DNA of 64,000 bases, from NCBI RefSeq assembly GCF_030269325.1, contig NZ_BSTD01000001.1, positions 2,372,681 to 2,436,680 of the forward strand. Direction: 5' to 3'. Under the pieces are notes generated by a model that was not told where the DNA came from, did no database searches, and saw only the letters and a program-made list of their open reading frames with translations. Both the position numbers and the translations under genes were made by a program. Shown here in pieces: positions 51,557 through 59,674 of the stretch. The stretch comes from Amycolatopsis sp. NBRC 101858 (lineage in GTDB: Bacteria > Actinomycetota > Actinomycetes > Mycobacteriales > Pseudonocardiaceae). How positions within the stretch are numbered: position 1 is the first letter of the stretch; every line of letters starts with the position of its first letter.

Positions 51557-52636
51557 CTAGGGCAGCACGGCGAACCCCGACCACACCGTGGTCGGCAGCG
51601 CCGCCTTGCCCAGCCGCCACGCCGGCTCGCCCGGGTGCCAGGCCGCGAGGACGCCGTCGGCGAGCACGAGGTCACCGTCTTCGGACCAGTCGAAGCCGCC
51701 GCCGCGCTTGAGGTGCTCGGTGATGAACGGCATCGCGGCGACGTGTTCCCAGGTCAGCGTGTCCGGGTGCAGCAGCCAGAGGTCCCGGGTCTGCGTGCTG
51801 GTGCCGCGGTAGGCGGGGTTGGCGAAGTCGACGGCCCAGACACTGCCGTCGCGCGAGGGGACGACGGTCGGCGTCCGCGCGATCACCGGCCGGCTGAGCT
51901 GCTTGCGGCTGTTGTCCCGCAGGTCGACGAGGGTGAGCTCGGTGAGGCCGTCGAGGAGCATCCGGTCACCGGCGACGCCGAAGATGCGCGGCGCCTGCTG
52001 GATGGTGCGGCCGGTCTCCGGGTCGATCAGCGCGTCCGTCGACTCGGCGGCGCCGCCGTTGATGGTGATCAGCAAGCCGCGCGTGGTCCCGGTGCGGACC
52101 TGGGTGCGGCAGCTGGCGGGCTGGCCGTGGCCGGACTCGCTGCCGGCGAGGGAGACGCGCTGCAGCCGGCAGGTGTCGGGCGCGTCCTGCCGGATGACCC
52201 AGACGCTGTCGCCGTCGGCGGCGGGGGCCACCGACCAGGCGCGGCCGAGGGAGCGCGGCGGGCTTGAGGGTCCGGTGTAGACGAGGACCTCGAACGGGTC
52301 GTCGCTGCCGGCGCCCGCCGGGTAGGCCGTCAGGACGGCGGACTTCCCGACCCGGATGACGCTCAGCCCCAGGTCGCCGCCGGGATAGCCGGGCGGGGTG
52401 GCGACGGGCCCGCCGTCGGCGTCGAACAGGGTCGGGCCGGTGGTGGGGATGAGGGCGGTGATGTCGATGCCCCCGGTCGTCGGCACGCCGGTGAGTCTCT
52501 CCGGCAGGGTGGGCGGGGTGCTCGGCGCCGCGCTCGTGGTGCTCGGGCTCGGTGGCGGTGGTGCTTCGCCCGTGCACCCGGACAGGACGACCAGCGCCGC
52601 GCAGAGGGCGGCGGCGCGGACTACGGGTCCGTTCAG
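51557..52636 (-). CDS. Putative lipoprotein with apparent CTG start
   Basis: A 359-residue lipoprotein. The signal peptide NGPVVRAAALCAALVVLSGC places the lipidated Cys at residue 21. The rest is rich in Ser/Thr/Pro near the membrane, then beta-propeller-like (VIRVGKSAVLTAYPAG, TELTLVDLRDNSRKQL, DLWLLHPDTLTWEHVAAM). No ATG, GTG or TTG is in frame near the signal peptide. The only suitable codon is CTG at 52636-52634, preceded by GGGGGAAAACC. The stop lies four bases beyond the response-regulator stop. The function is unknown. Confidence 0.65.
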   Translation of the reverse strand: MNGPVVRAAALCAALVVLSGCTGEAPPPPSPSTTSAAPSTPPTLPERLTGVPTTGGIDITALIPTTGPTLFDADGGPVATPPGYPGGDLGLSVIRVGKSAVLTAYPAGAGSDDPFEVLVYTGPSSPPRSLGRAWSVAPAADGDSVWVIRQDAPDTCRLQRVSLAGSESGHGQPASCRTQVRTGTTRGLLITINGGAAESTDALIDPETGRTIQQAPRIFGVAGDRMLLDGLTELTLVDLRDNSRKQLSRPVIARTPTVVPSRDGSVWAVDFANPAYRGTSTQTRDLWLLHPDTLTWEHVAAMPFITEHLKRGGGFDWSEDGDLVLADGVLAAWHPGEPAWRLGKAALPTTVWSGFAVLP

Positions 52637-52684
52637 GGTTTTCCCCCGATCTCCCTGGTGGAATCCGGTTCTACCATCATGGGC

Positions 52685-53350
52685 ATGGGCGAGGAAGAGA
52701 ACGCGGCGGCGGAACCGGTGACCGAAACCAAGCCGTTGGGCGAGCGGGATCTCCGGGTGTCCGACGACGAGCGCGAGCACGTCGTCGGGGTGCTGCAGAA
52801 GGCGATCGGCCGCGGGATGATCGACCTCGACGAGTTCACCGAGCGCACCGACCGTGCGCTGGCGTCGCGGACCCGCGGCGAGCTGAACGCCGTGCTGGCC
52901 GACCTCGCCGGGCTGTACCACCCGGCGGCCGCGTCCGCCGCCGCGCCGTCGTACGCGGCTCCGGTGGGCTACAGCGGCGGCTACCCGTCCGGACGGCGGT
53001 TCGAGCTCAACGCGAAGTACTCGTCACTGGTCCGCAGCGGGCCGTGGGTGGTGCCGCCCGAGATGGTCGTGCGCAACAAGTACGGCTCGACGAAGCTCGA
53101 CTTCACCGAGGCCCAGGTGCAGTCGCCGGTGGTGCACATCGAGCTGGACGCCAAGTGGGGCTCGGTCGAGGTGATCATCCCGGAGCACGCGGCGGTCGAC
53201 GTCAACTCGATCACCGACGTCAAGTTCGGCTCGCTGGAGGACAAGACGCGCAGCAACGGGCACATGGGGAACCCGCGCTTCGTGCTGAGCGGGCGGGTCC
53301 ACGGCGGTTCGCTGGTCATCCGGCACCCGCGGCGCGGGCTGTTCGGCTAG
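52685..53350 (+). CDS. DUF1707 domain protein with LiaF-like C-terminus
   Basis: A 221-residue cytoplasmic protein. The DUF1707 (SHOCT-like) domain reads LRVSDDEREHVVGVLQKAIGRGMIDLDEFTERTDRALASRTRGELNAVLADL. After a flexible Ala/Tyr linker, a beta-rich LiaF-type part follows (KYGSTKLDFTEAQVQSPVVHIELDAKWGSVEVIIPEHAAVDVN). Such proteins are widespread in actinobacteria and associated with envelope-stress circuits. ATG at 52685 follows TACCAT by seven bases, hence probably leaderless. It converges on the exporter gene with a shared terminator. Confidence 0.87.
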   Translation: MGEEENAAAEPVTETKPLGERDLRVSDDEREHVVGVLQKAIGRGMIDLDEFTERTDRALASRTRGELNAVLADLAGLYHPAAASAAAPSYAAPVGYSGGYPSGRRFELNAKYSSLVRSGPWVVPPEMVVRNKYGSTKLDFTEAQVQSPVVHIELDAKWGSVEVIIPEHAAVDVNSITDVKFGSLEDKTRSNGHMGNPRFVLSGRVHGGSLVIRHPRRGLFG

Positions 53351-53377
53351 CCGGGGTCCCTCTGCCCCCGGCGTCAA

Positions 53378-53416
53378 GAAGGCCTCCCCACCCAGGCATC
53401 GGGTGGGGAGGCCTTC
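53378..53416. terminator. Bidirectional terminator
   Basis: GAAGGCCTCCCCACCC at 53378-53393 pairs perfectly with its complement at 53401-53416 around a seven-base loop, between the DUF1707 gene and the leftward exporter gene. Confidence 0.85.
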
Positions 53417-53423
53417 GCGCTGT

Positions 53424-54830
53424 TCAGGCGGCCCGGAGGTTCTTCGCGACGAAGCCGATGAGAACGGCGAAGGCGACGGCGGCGAGCCCGGCGACGACGT
53501 GCAACCCGCTGGGCAGGCCGTGCGCGCGGACGACGGCGTTGCCCAGGGTCCCGACGGTCGCGATGCCGAGGGCGTAGCCGAACTCGTTGACGGTCTGGGC
53601 CAGCGACGCGGCGGCACCGGCCTTGCGCTGCGGCACCGAGCCGACGACGAGATCGGTCCCGAGCGCGACCATCGGGCCGACGCCCAGCGACGTCACGGCG
53701 AACCCGAGCGCGGGCCACGCCGGCCCGGCGGCGGGGTCGACGAGGGCGAGGATCACCATGCCGGCCGCGGCGAGGGCAACCCCACCGGCGATCAGGACGT
53801 TCGGCTTCACCCGGCGCGCGAGGGCGGGCGCGGCGAGGAAGCTGACGGTGGAGGCGGCCATCCCGGGCAGGAGACCCAGAGCGGCCCCGACCGGCGAGAG
53901 GTGCTGCGCGACCTGCAGGAACTGCGCGGTGAACAGCATCGTGGTGCCCCCGAGCATGCTGAACAGGAGCATCCCGCCGAGCGTGGTGCGGAAGGCCTTC
54001 GCGGCGAAGAGGCTGAAGTCGACGAGCGGGTCCTTCAGGGCGCGTTGCCGCTTGTAGAAGACGTACCCGACGGCCAGGCCGGCCACGAGGGCGGCCACCG
54101 GAACGGGGTGGACGCCGTCGCGAGCGAGCTCCTTGATCCCGTAGACGGCGGGCAGGATGGCGCCGAGCGAGAGGCCGACACTGGGCAGATCGAGACGGCC
54201 GGCCTGCTCGTCGCGGTATTCGGGCAGCAGCTTCGGGCCGATGACGAGCAACAGGACCATGGCGGGAACGCCGAGCAGGAAGACCGCACCCCACCAGAAG
54301 TGCTCGAGCAGGACACCACCGACCATCGGGCCGATGATGGCGCCGACGGTGAAGCAGCCGGCCCAGATCCCGATGGCCTGGGCGCGTTGCTGCGGGTTCT
54401 TGAAGAGGGTCCCGATGAGGGAGAGGGTCGAGGGAGCGAGCGTCGCCCCGGCAACCCCGAGCACGGCCCGCGCGGCGATGAGCATGCCGGGAGTCGTGGC
54501 GAAGGCGGCCCCCACGGAGGCGATCCCGAAGGCGGCGGCCCCGATGAGCAGCAGTTTCCGCCGCCCGATCCGGTCGCCGAGGGTCCCCATGGTGACCATG
54601 AACCCGGCGACCATGAAGCCGTAGGTGTCCATGATCCAGAGTTGACCGGTGCCATCGGCGTGAAGACTGGTCGCGATCTTCGGCAGCGCGAGGACGAGAA
54701 CGAAGACGTCCAGCGAGACGAGCAGGGTGGGCAGCGCCAGCACGGCAAGGCCGATCCACTCCCGGCGCCCGGCCCTCGCCGTCTCCGTCCCGGCCGGAAC
54801 CCCGGCCTGCGCTTCGGCGGTGATGGTCAT
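53424..54830 (-). CDS. MFS transporter, DHA2 (EmrB/QacA) family
   Basis: A 468-residue exporter. Family markers are LPTLLVSLDVFVLVLALPKIATSL in helix 1, MDTYGFMVAGFMVTMGTLGDRIGRRKLLL (motif A), and GARAVLGVAGATLAPSTLSL-like motif C (RAVLGVAGATLAPS). Length and helix number fit the 14-helix DHA2 group, which exports drugs and cationic compounds by proton antiport. ATG at 54830 has AGGAAG upstream. A hairpin lies in the leader; no regulator gene is adjacent. Confidence 0.9.
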   Translation of the reverse strand: MTITAEAQAGVPAGTETARAGRREWIGLAVLALPTLLVSLDVFVLVLALPKIATSLHADGTGQLWIMDTYGFMVAGFMVTMGTLGDRIGRRKLLLIGAAAFGIASVGAAFATTPGMLIAARAVLGVAGATLAPSTLSLIGTLFKNPQQRAQAIGIWAGCFTVGAIIGPMVGGVLLEHFWWGAVFLLGVPAMVLLLVIGPKLLPEYRDEQAGRLDLPSVGLSLGAILPAVYGIKELARDGVHPVPVAALVAGLAVGYVFYKRQRALKDPLVDFSLFAAKAFRTTLGGMLLFSMLGGTTMLFTAQFLQVAQHLSPVGAALGLLPGMAASTVSFLAAPALARRVKPNVLIAGGVALAAAGMVILALVDPAAGPAWPALGFAVTSLGVGPMVALGTDLVVGSVPQRKAGAAASLAQTVNEFGYALGIATVGTLGNAVVRAHGLPSGLHVVAGLAAVAFAVLIGFVAKNLRAA

Positions 54831-54850
54831 GGCTGCTTCCTCTCGGCTCG

Positions 54851-54866
54851 GTGGTGCTTTCACCAC
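54851..54866 (-). promoter_or_regulatory. Inverted repeat in the exporter leader
   Basis: GTGGTG-CTTT-CACCAC, a perfect six-base pair with a four-base loop, 21-36 bases upstream of the exporter ATG. It could be an operator or a leader hairpin. The remaining 54867-55045 shows only a loose TCGACA/TGTCGA pair (54891-54916). Confidence 0.4.
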
Positions 54867-55045
54867 TTCGTCGAGCGGGCCGGGCCGGAATCGACAGCTC
54901 GGTCGAGGTTTGTCGAGAAAAGCCGTGAAGGCCGCCTCGATGGGGAGGCGCCCTTGCGGGCACTGGCTCCGAGATTCCCAGCCCAGCCGCGGCCGCCTGC
55001 TTCGAGCCAGCGCTCACCGGCCCTCACGAAGCCGGCCGGGTTTCG

Positions 55046-56674
55046 TCAGGGGCGAGCTGCCGCCCTTGCTTCCGCCGGGTTCGACGTTGCCAACGCTGCC
55101 TCGGCCAGCGTCTCGCACTCCGCGAGCGTCGACGTCGCCAGGCTTGCGCCCACCGTGCGGACTGCCGGGGCGTTCATCGACAGGCTCGTCAAGCCCAAGC
55201 CCGCCAAGACCAGTGCCAGCCTCGGGTCCGCCGCCGCTTCGCCGCACACGCCCGCCGGCTTGCCCGTGGCCTTGGCCGCGTCGCCGATCAGTTTCAGCAG
55301 GCGCAGGAGGCCCGGCTGCCACGGGTCGTTGAGCTTCGCCACCGCGCCCAGCTGGCGGTCCGCCGCGAACGTGTACTGGGCCAGGTCGTTCGTGCCCACC
55401 GAGACGAAGTCCACCGCTTCGAGGATTTCGCGGGCGCTCAGCGCCGCCGCCGGGATCTCGATCATCACGCCCGCCCGGGCGATGCCCGCCGCGCGGACGC
55501 GGGCGGCGAACCACGCCGCTTCCTCGACCGTCGCGACCATCGGGGCCATCACCGAGACCTCGGCGCCCGAATCCTCCGCCGCGCCGGCGATCGCCTCGAG
55601 CTGGCGGTCCAGCACCTCGGGGCGGTCGAACGCCACGCGCAGCCCGCGGACGCCGAGCGCCGGGTTCGGCTCGACCTCCGGGGAGAGGAACGCCAGCGGC
55701 TTGTCGGCGCCCGCGTCCAGGGTCCGCACGATCACCGGCTTGCCGCGGAACGGCGAGAGCACCGCCGTGTACGCCGCGCGCTGCTCGGCCACCGACGGCT
55801 CGTCCGAGGCGTCCAGGTAGCAGAACTCGGTGCGGAACAGGCCGACGCCTTCCGCGCCCGCGTCGGCCGCGGCCTGCGCGTCGGCCGGGGAGCCGACGTT
55901 GCCGTAGACCTTCACGCGGTGGCCGTCGGACGTCGCGCCCGTGCCGTTCCAGTCGGCCAGCTGCGCCTTGGTCGCCGTGACGACCGGCGCCGACGGGTCC
56001 GCGACCTCGACCGTGCCCGCGTCGCCGTCGACCGCAAGCGCTTGCGCGTCCAAGCTCAGCAGGCCGCGCACGGCCACGACGGCCGGGATGCCCAGCGCCC
56101 GCGCCAGGATCGCGGTGTGACTGGTGGGGCCGCCCTCTTCGGTGACCAGGGCGAGCACCTTCGCCGGGTCGAGCCCCGCGGTGTCGGCCGGGGCGAGGTC
56201 GCGGGCGACCAGCACGCTCGGCGACGCCAGCTCCGGCACCCCGGGCGGCGCGATGCCGAGCAGCTCGGCGACCAGCCGATCGCGCACGTCGCGCACGTCG
56301 CGGACGCGTTCGGCCATGTACCCGCCCGCGGCGGCCAGCGCTTCGGCGAAGCCCTCGGCGGCCTGGTGGACGGCTCGCGCGGCGGGCAGCCCCTGCGTCT
56401 TGACCAGCTGCTCGGCCTGCGAAGCGAGCGCCGGGTCGGCCGCCATCGCGGCGGTGGTGATGAGGATCGTCGCGGCCTCGCCGGTGGCGGTCTCGGCCTG
56501 CTTCTCCAGCCGGCCGGCGACGATCGCCGCGGCGGGCGCGATGCGCGCGGCTTCGGCGGCGGGATCGGCCGGGGCCGGGGTGGCGGCGGGCTCGCCAAGC
56601 GGCTCCGCGACGCGGACGACGGGACCACTCGCGCGGCCGGGGCTGACGGCGACCCCGGACAGAAGCTCAGACAT
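55046..56674 (-). CDS. ptsI: PTS enzyme I (phosphoenolpyruvate-protein phosphotransferase)
   Basis: A 542-residue cytosolic enzyme that transfers phosphate from PEP to HPr to start sugar uptake. The phosphorylated His is His186 in TEEGGPTSHTAILARALGIPAVV. PEP-binding features are EGVGLFRTEFCYL, VIVRTLDAGADKPLAFL, VMAPMVATVEEA and FVSVGTNDLAQYTFAADR with the catalytic Cys in PAGVCGEAAADP. Its start lies 8 bp inside the ParB-like gene. A dre-type palindrome overlaps the start, and TATGGT lies seven bases upstream on the minus strand, suggesting its own DasR-controlled leaderless promoter. No ptsH or EII gene is adjacent. Confidence 0.95.
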   Translation of the reverse strand: MSELLSGVAVSPGRASGPVVRVAEPLGEPAATPAPADPAAEAARIAPAAAIVAGRLEKQAETATGEAATILITTAAMAADPALASQAEQLVKTQGLPAARAVHQAAEGFAEALAAAGGYMAERVRDVRDVRDRLVAELLGIAPPGVPELASPSVLVARDLAPADTAGLDPAKVLALVTEEGGPTSHTAILARALGIPAVVAVRGLLSLDAQALAVDGDAGTVEVADPSAPVVTATKAQLADWNGTGATSDGHRVKVYGNVGSPADAQAAADAGAEGVGLFRTEFCYLDASDEPSVAEQRAAYTAVLSPFRGKPVIVRTLDAGADKPLAFLSPEVEPNPALGVRGLRVAFDRPEVLDRQLEAIAGAAEDSGAEVSVMAPMVATVEEAAWFAARVRAAGIARAGVMIEIPAAALSAREILEAVDFVSVGTNDLAQYTFAADRQLGAVAKLNDPWQPGLLRLLKLIGDAAKATGKPAGVCGEAAADPRLALVLAGLGLTSLSMNAPAVRTVGASLATSTLAECETLAEAALATSNPAEARAAARP

Positions 56675-57404
56675 GGTCTAGACCATAGCTCAAGTAGGTC
56701 TGGATATCTCGTGGTGGCGGGCACAACCCTCGCTGACGCACCTGTTCGAGCACCGGCCGGACCTCCTCGTGCCACCAGGCTTCGGCCAGTTCGCCGCGGC
56801 TGCGCACCGGCCGTCCGGCCAGCATACGGCGGAAACCCCAGGCTTCGGCCGAGTCGGCGAGCCGGAACCAGTCGGCCGGGTCGTCGAGCCACAGCCCGAG
56901 GCGGACGTCGTCCGGCAGCGGGACGCGCTCGAGGAACATCCGCTCGGCGGTCTTCGACGGCAGGTCCGCGAGCGTCAGGCAGCGCAGCGCGCAGGCGACC
57001 GTGCTGATCCAGCGGACCCGCGCGCGGATCGTCCGGGCGCCGCGGGCGCGTTCGATGGCGACGCGGTGGTGTCCGTCGTCGACGAAGAACATGTCGGACA
57101 GCCGCACGAGCCGCACCGGCGGGAGGTCGGCCGACGTCCGCGTCAGCCGTTCCCAGCGATCGCGCAGCGCCCGGTTGCGCGGCCGGAACTCACGGTCGAA
57201 GTCGCCGGCGCGGGCGACCGTGCCGACGATGCCCTCCAGCGGGACGTCGTAGACGCCTTCGTCGACCTCGGTCTGCTTGCCCAGCGCCTTCAGGGTTTCA
57301 TCGAGCGGCATGATCGCGAGGTGGTCGGGGCGGCGTGCCTCCGCGATCGCCCTCAGCTGAGCTGCGTAGCCGCGCCACCAGGCCGAACCGAACGAGTCGC
57401 CCAT
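56667..57404 (-). CDS. ParB/Srx-fold nuclease-like protein
   Basis: A 245-residue protein with the ParB/sulfiredoxin-type motif VRLSDMFFVDDGHHRVAIERARG near the middle, where the GHHR turn normally binds a phosphate or nucleotide. It lacks the helix-turn-helix of chromosomal ParB. The C-terminal part (LADSAEAWGFRRMLAGRPVRSRGELAEAWW) is unassigned. The ATG at 57404 is the first in-frame start matching the conserved DSFGSAWWRGY segment; no clear ribosome-binding site. It overlaps ptsI by 8 bp and follows rbsK by 28 bp. The role is unknown. Confidence 0.72.
   Translation of the reverse strand: MGDSFGSAWWRGYAAQLRAIAEARRPDHLAIMPLDETLKALGKQTEVDEGVYDVPLEGIVGTVARAGDFDREFRPRNRALRDRWERLTRTSADLPPVRLVRLSDMFFVDDGHHRVAIERARGARTIRARVRWISTVACALRCLTLADLPSKTAERMFLERVPLPDDVRLGLWLDDPADWFRLADSAEAWGFRRMLAGRPVRSRGELAEAWWHEEVRPVLEQVRQRGLCPPPRDIQTYLSYGLDHV
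56673..56686. promoter_or_regulatory. DasR-responsive element (dre) at the ptsI start
   Basis: ATGGTCTAGACCAT is a perfect palindrome containing TGGTCTAGACCA, the invariant core of the Streptomyces DasR site. It spans from the putative -10 of ptsI to the first base of its ATG, inside the last codons of the ParB-like gene. Confidence 0.7.
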
Positions 57405-57432
57405 GTGAGGTGCAACACGGGCCTTCGGATGA

Positions 57433-58302
57433 TCATTCCCCCAGGTCGGCGGCGGTCGGGTAGGACGGCTGCGCACCGTGCCGCGTCACGCTGAAGGCCG
57501 CGACGCGCACCGCGTGCTTCGCCGCGGAGACGAGGTCGGCGCCGTCGGCGAGCGAGGCCGCGAGCGCGCCCGCGAAGGCGTCCCCGGCGCCGGTGGTGTC
57601 GACGGCCTCGACCGCCGGCGACCCCACCTCGGTCACGCCGTCCCGCTCCACGACGACCGCACCCGCCGCGCCGAGCGTGACGACGGCGGCCCGCGGTCCG
57701 AGCTCCAGGAGCTTCCGGAAGTCCGCGCCGGGCCCGGCCAGCCACGCGGCTTCGTGTTCGTTGACGAGCAGGACGTCGAGCTTGGCCAGCGTCTCCGCGG
57801 ACAGCTTCGCCGCCGGCGACAGGTTCAGCAGCACCTTGACGCCCTTTTCGGCGGCCCGCGCGACGGCGTGCTCGATGGTCGGCAGCGGCACCTCGAGCGA
57901 GGCGACCATGATCTCGACCCCGTCGAACACGGCGTCGACGTCGGCGGGCTCGAGGCTCGAGTTGGCGCCGGGGGAGACGAGGATGGCGTTCTCGCCGTCC
58001 GGGGTGACGGTGATGTAGGCGATGCCGGTCGGCCGGTCGCTGGTCCGGACCAACCCGGTGTCGACCCCGGCGGCGCGCAGCGAGTCGAGCAGCAACCGGC
58101 CGTAGGGATCGTCGCCGACGGCACTGAGGAGCGCGACGTCCGCCCCGAGCCGGCCGGCCGCGACCGCGGTGTTGGCACCCTTGCCGCCCGGCGAAAGCAC
58201 GGTGTCGCCGCCCAGCACCGTCTCGCCACCTGCCGGCCGCCGGTCCACCGCGACGACGAGGTCGGCGTTGGCGGATCCCACAACGAGGACGTCGGAGTTC
58301 AT
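57433..58302 (-). CDS. rbsK: Ribokinase (PfkB family)
   Basis: A 289-residue sugar kinase that phosphorylates ribose at O5. The N-terminal GSANADLVVAVDRRPAGGETV and GGKGANTAVAAGRLGADV bind the sugar. The C-terminal PfkB signature DTTGAGDAFAGALAASL has the catalytic Asp. LNLSPAA, NEHEA and VTLGAAGAVV are also ribokinase-like. The ATG at 58302 is preceded only by GCGGGG. No rbs transporter is adjacent; it lies upstream of the ParB-like gene and ptsI, suggesting a small carbohydrate operon. Confidence 0.9.
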   Translation of the reverse strand: MNSDVLVVGSANADLVVAVDRRPAGGETVLGGDTVLSPGGKGANTAVAAGRLGADVALLSAVGDDPYGRLLLDSLRAAGVDTGLVRTSDRPTGIAYITVTPDGENAILVSPGANSSLEPADVDAVFDGVEIMVASLEVPLPTIEHAVARAAEKGVKVLLNLSPAAKLSAETLAKLDVLLVNEHEAAWLAGPGADFRKLLELGPRAAVVTLGAAGAVVVERDGVTEVGSPAVEAVDTTGAGDAFAGALAASLADGADLVSAAKHAVRVAAFSVTRHGAQPSYPTAADLGE

Positions 58303-58399
58303 CCCCGCACTGTGCCACGAAAGCCGTCCGACCAGGTCGGGAAGGGTGAGGAAGAGGAAAGTGAAGGTTTTTGTAACTTATCCGGCGTTGAGTGCGACA

Positions 58400-58590
58400 A
58401 TCATGCGAGCAGCGGATGCCCGTCACTCGATCGGGGGATCACATTCCCCCGGCCGTCACTACGCGGACCGGTCCCGCTCTCCAGGTGCGTCACCACGCAA
58501 GACGTGGTGGCGGTGCCCCGACCGGTGAGAGCCGGACAGGGCATCATGTCGCCGGCGCCGATCACGTAGCCCCCCGAGTGATCGGCGTCG
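58400..58590. other. Palindrome-dense spacer, possible structured RNA
   Basis: Within the 296-bp gap before rbsK several perfect hairpins occur: GGGGGA-TCACAT-TCCCCC (58433-58450), CACCACG-CAAGA-CGTGGTG (58491-58509), and CGCCGATCAC paired with GTGATCGGCG (58556-58587). GATCGG at 58429-58434 could pair with CCGATC at 58558-58563, competing with the last hairpin, an aptamer/terminator-like choice on the plus strand. No plus-strand gene follows; on the minus strand the last hairpin would terminate the upstream membrane-protein gene. Confidence 0.35.
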
Positions 58591-58598
58591 GCGGCGCC

Positions 58599-59669
58599 TC
58601 ACTCCGCCGGGCGCACCGGCACCAACGCCAGCACGTGTTCGGCTGCTCCTGGGGAGATCTTCCCGGCCAACGGCCGATCGCTGCCGTTGCGGCGAACCGC
58701 GTGGACGGCGACGTAGTGGCGCGTGGCCTTCTTCCCCGAGGGCTCGATCGTCAGCCGGGCGAGGTCGGTGCGCCGCACCACGACGGGTTCGCCTTCCTTG
58801 GGGCGCCACGTCACCGCGTCGACCGTCACGGCGAATTCGCCGAAGTCACCCCGGTAACGGGTCAGGTAGAGCAGCACCCAGATCGCCACGGCGACCGGCA
58901 ACGGGATCCCCGGCGGAATGTCGTAGAACGCCGGCGACACGAAGTCGGCGATGACGGCCAGCCAAGCCGTCCACAGGAACACCAGCCGGACGGCGGACGC
59001 TTGTTCGGCGCGGACGAGCGTTCCCGGCTGGTCGGCACGCCAGCGTTTGACCAGCAGCTTCACCGGGTTCGGCACGCCGAAGCCGCCGCGCCGGACGTTC
59101 TTGGAGTTCCAGCGGCTCAGCCCGGGGCGATGGCGCTCGATCGCCGCCAAGGCCTTTTCGGCCTCTTCGCGGGCCATCGACGACGACAGGATGAAGCCGT
59201 CCTCGGATTCGTGGCGGCAGTCGGGGTTCAGGTTGCGGAGCGCGTCGTCGTCCACGAGCGACACGGCGAGCGCGACCCGGTCTTCCGGTTGCCCTTCCCG
59301 GAAGACGAACCGGCGGACGTCGTCCCAGGGCAGGACGAGCGTCGTCTTGTCTTCGAGCGGCTGCCGGAACCCGTCGGGACCGAACTCGACCCGCGCGGTC
59401 ACCATCCCGCCGTTGCGGCGGATGTACCGCCGCAGGATCGGCCGGAAGCAGAAGCACGCCAACGCCAGCACGCCGAGCGCGGGCGCGACCAGGTACACGA
59501 CCGGGTCTTGGCTGCGGGCCCACACCAGCAACCCGGCCAGGACGGCGAACACGACGCCGAGGAAGGCCATGCACCCGACGGCCGTCCTCAGTTCGGCCGG
59601 CGGGTTGTGGATCGGCAGCCGGACCGGCACCGCCGCCGTTTCCGGCTCGCCGGGAGTCGTCGACACCAC
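58599..59669 (-). CDS. Membrane protein in a type VII-associated cluster
   Basis: A 356-residue protein. Two N-terminal helices (AVGCMAFLGVVFAVLAGLLVW, VVYLVAPALGVLALACFCF) precede a PH-like cytoplasmic domain (MVTARVEFGPDGFRQPLEDKTTLVLPWDDVRRFVF). Two more helices (LVFLWTAWLAVIADFV, LPVAVAIWVLLYLTRY) and a second PH-like segment (EFAVTVDAVTWRPKEGEPVVVRRTDLARLTI) follow. The function is unknown. Tandem GTG codons at 59669 and 59666 are possible starts, five bases after the upstream stop. It is the last gene of the YbaB-EspC-WXG cluster. Confidence 0.65.
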   Translation of the reverse strand: MVSTTPGEPETAAVPVRLPIHNPPAELRTAVGCMAFLGVVFAVLAGLLVWARSQDPVVYLVAPALGVLALACFCFRPILRRYIRRNGGMVTARVEFGPDGFRQPLEDKTTLVLPWDDVRRFVFREGQPEDRVALAVSLVDDDALRNLNPDCRHESEDGFILSSSMAREEAEKALAAIERHRPGLSRWNSKNVRRGGFGVPNPVKLLVKRWRADQPGTLVRAEQASAVRLVFLWTAWLAVIADFVSPAFYDIPPGIPLPVAVAIWVLLYLTRYRGDFGEFAVTVDAVTWRPKEGEPVVVRRTDLARLTIEPSGKKATRHYVAVHAVRRNGSDRPLAGKISPGAAEHVLALVPVRPAE

Positions 59670-59674
59670 GGTGG

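Noticed and set aside
56033..56046. CGCAAGCGCTTGCG palindrome resembling a LacI-family operator
   Set aside because: It lies deep within ptsI and is explained by codons for Ala-Leu-Ala-Gln-type residues. There is no LacI gene nearby.
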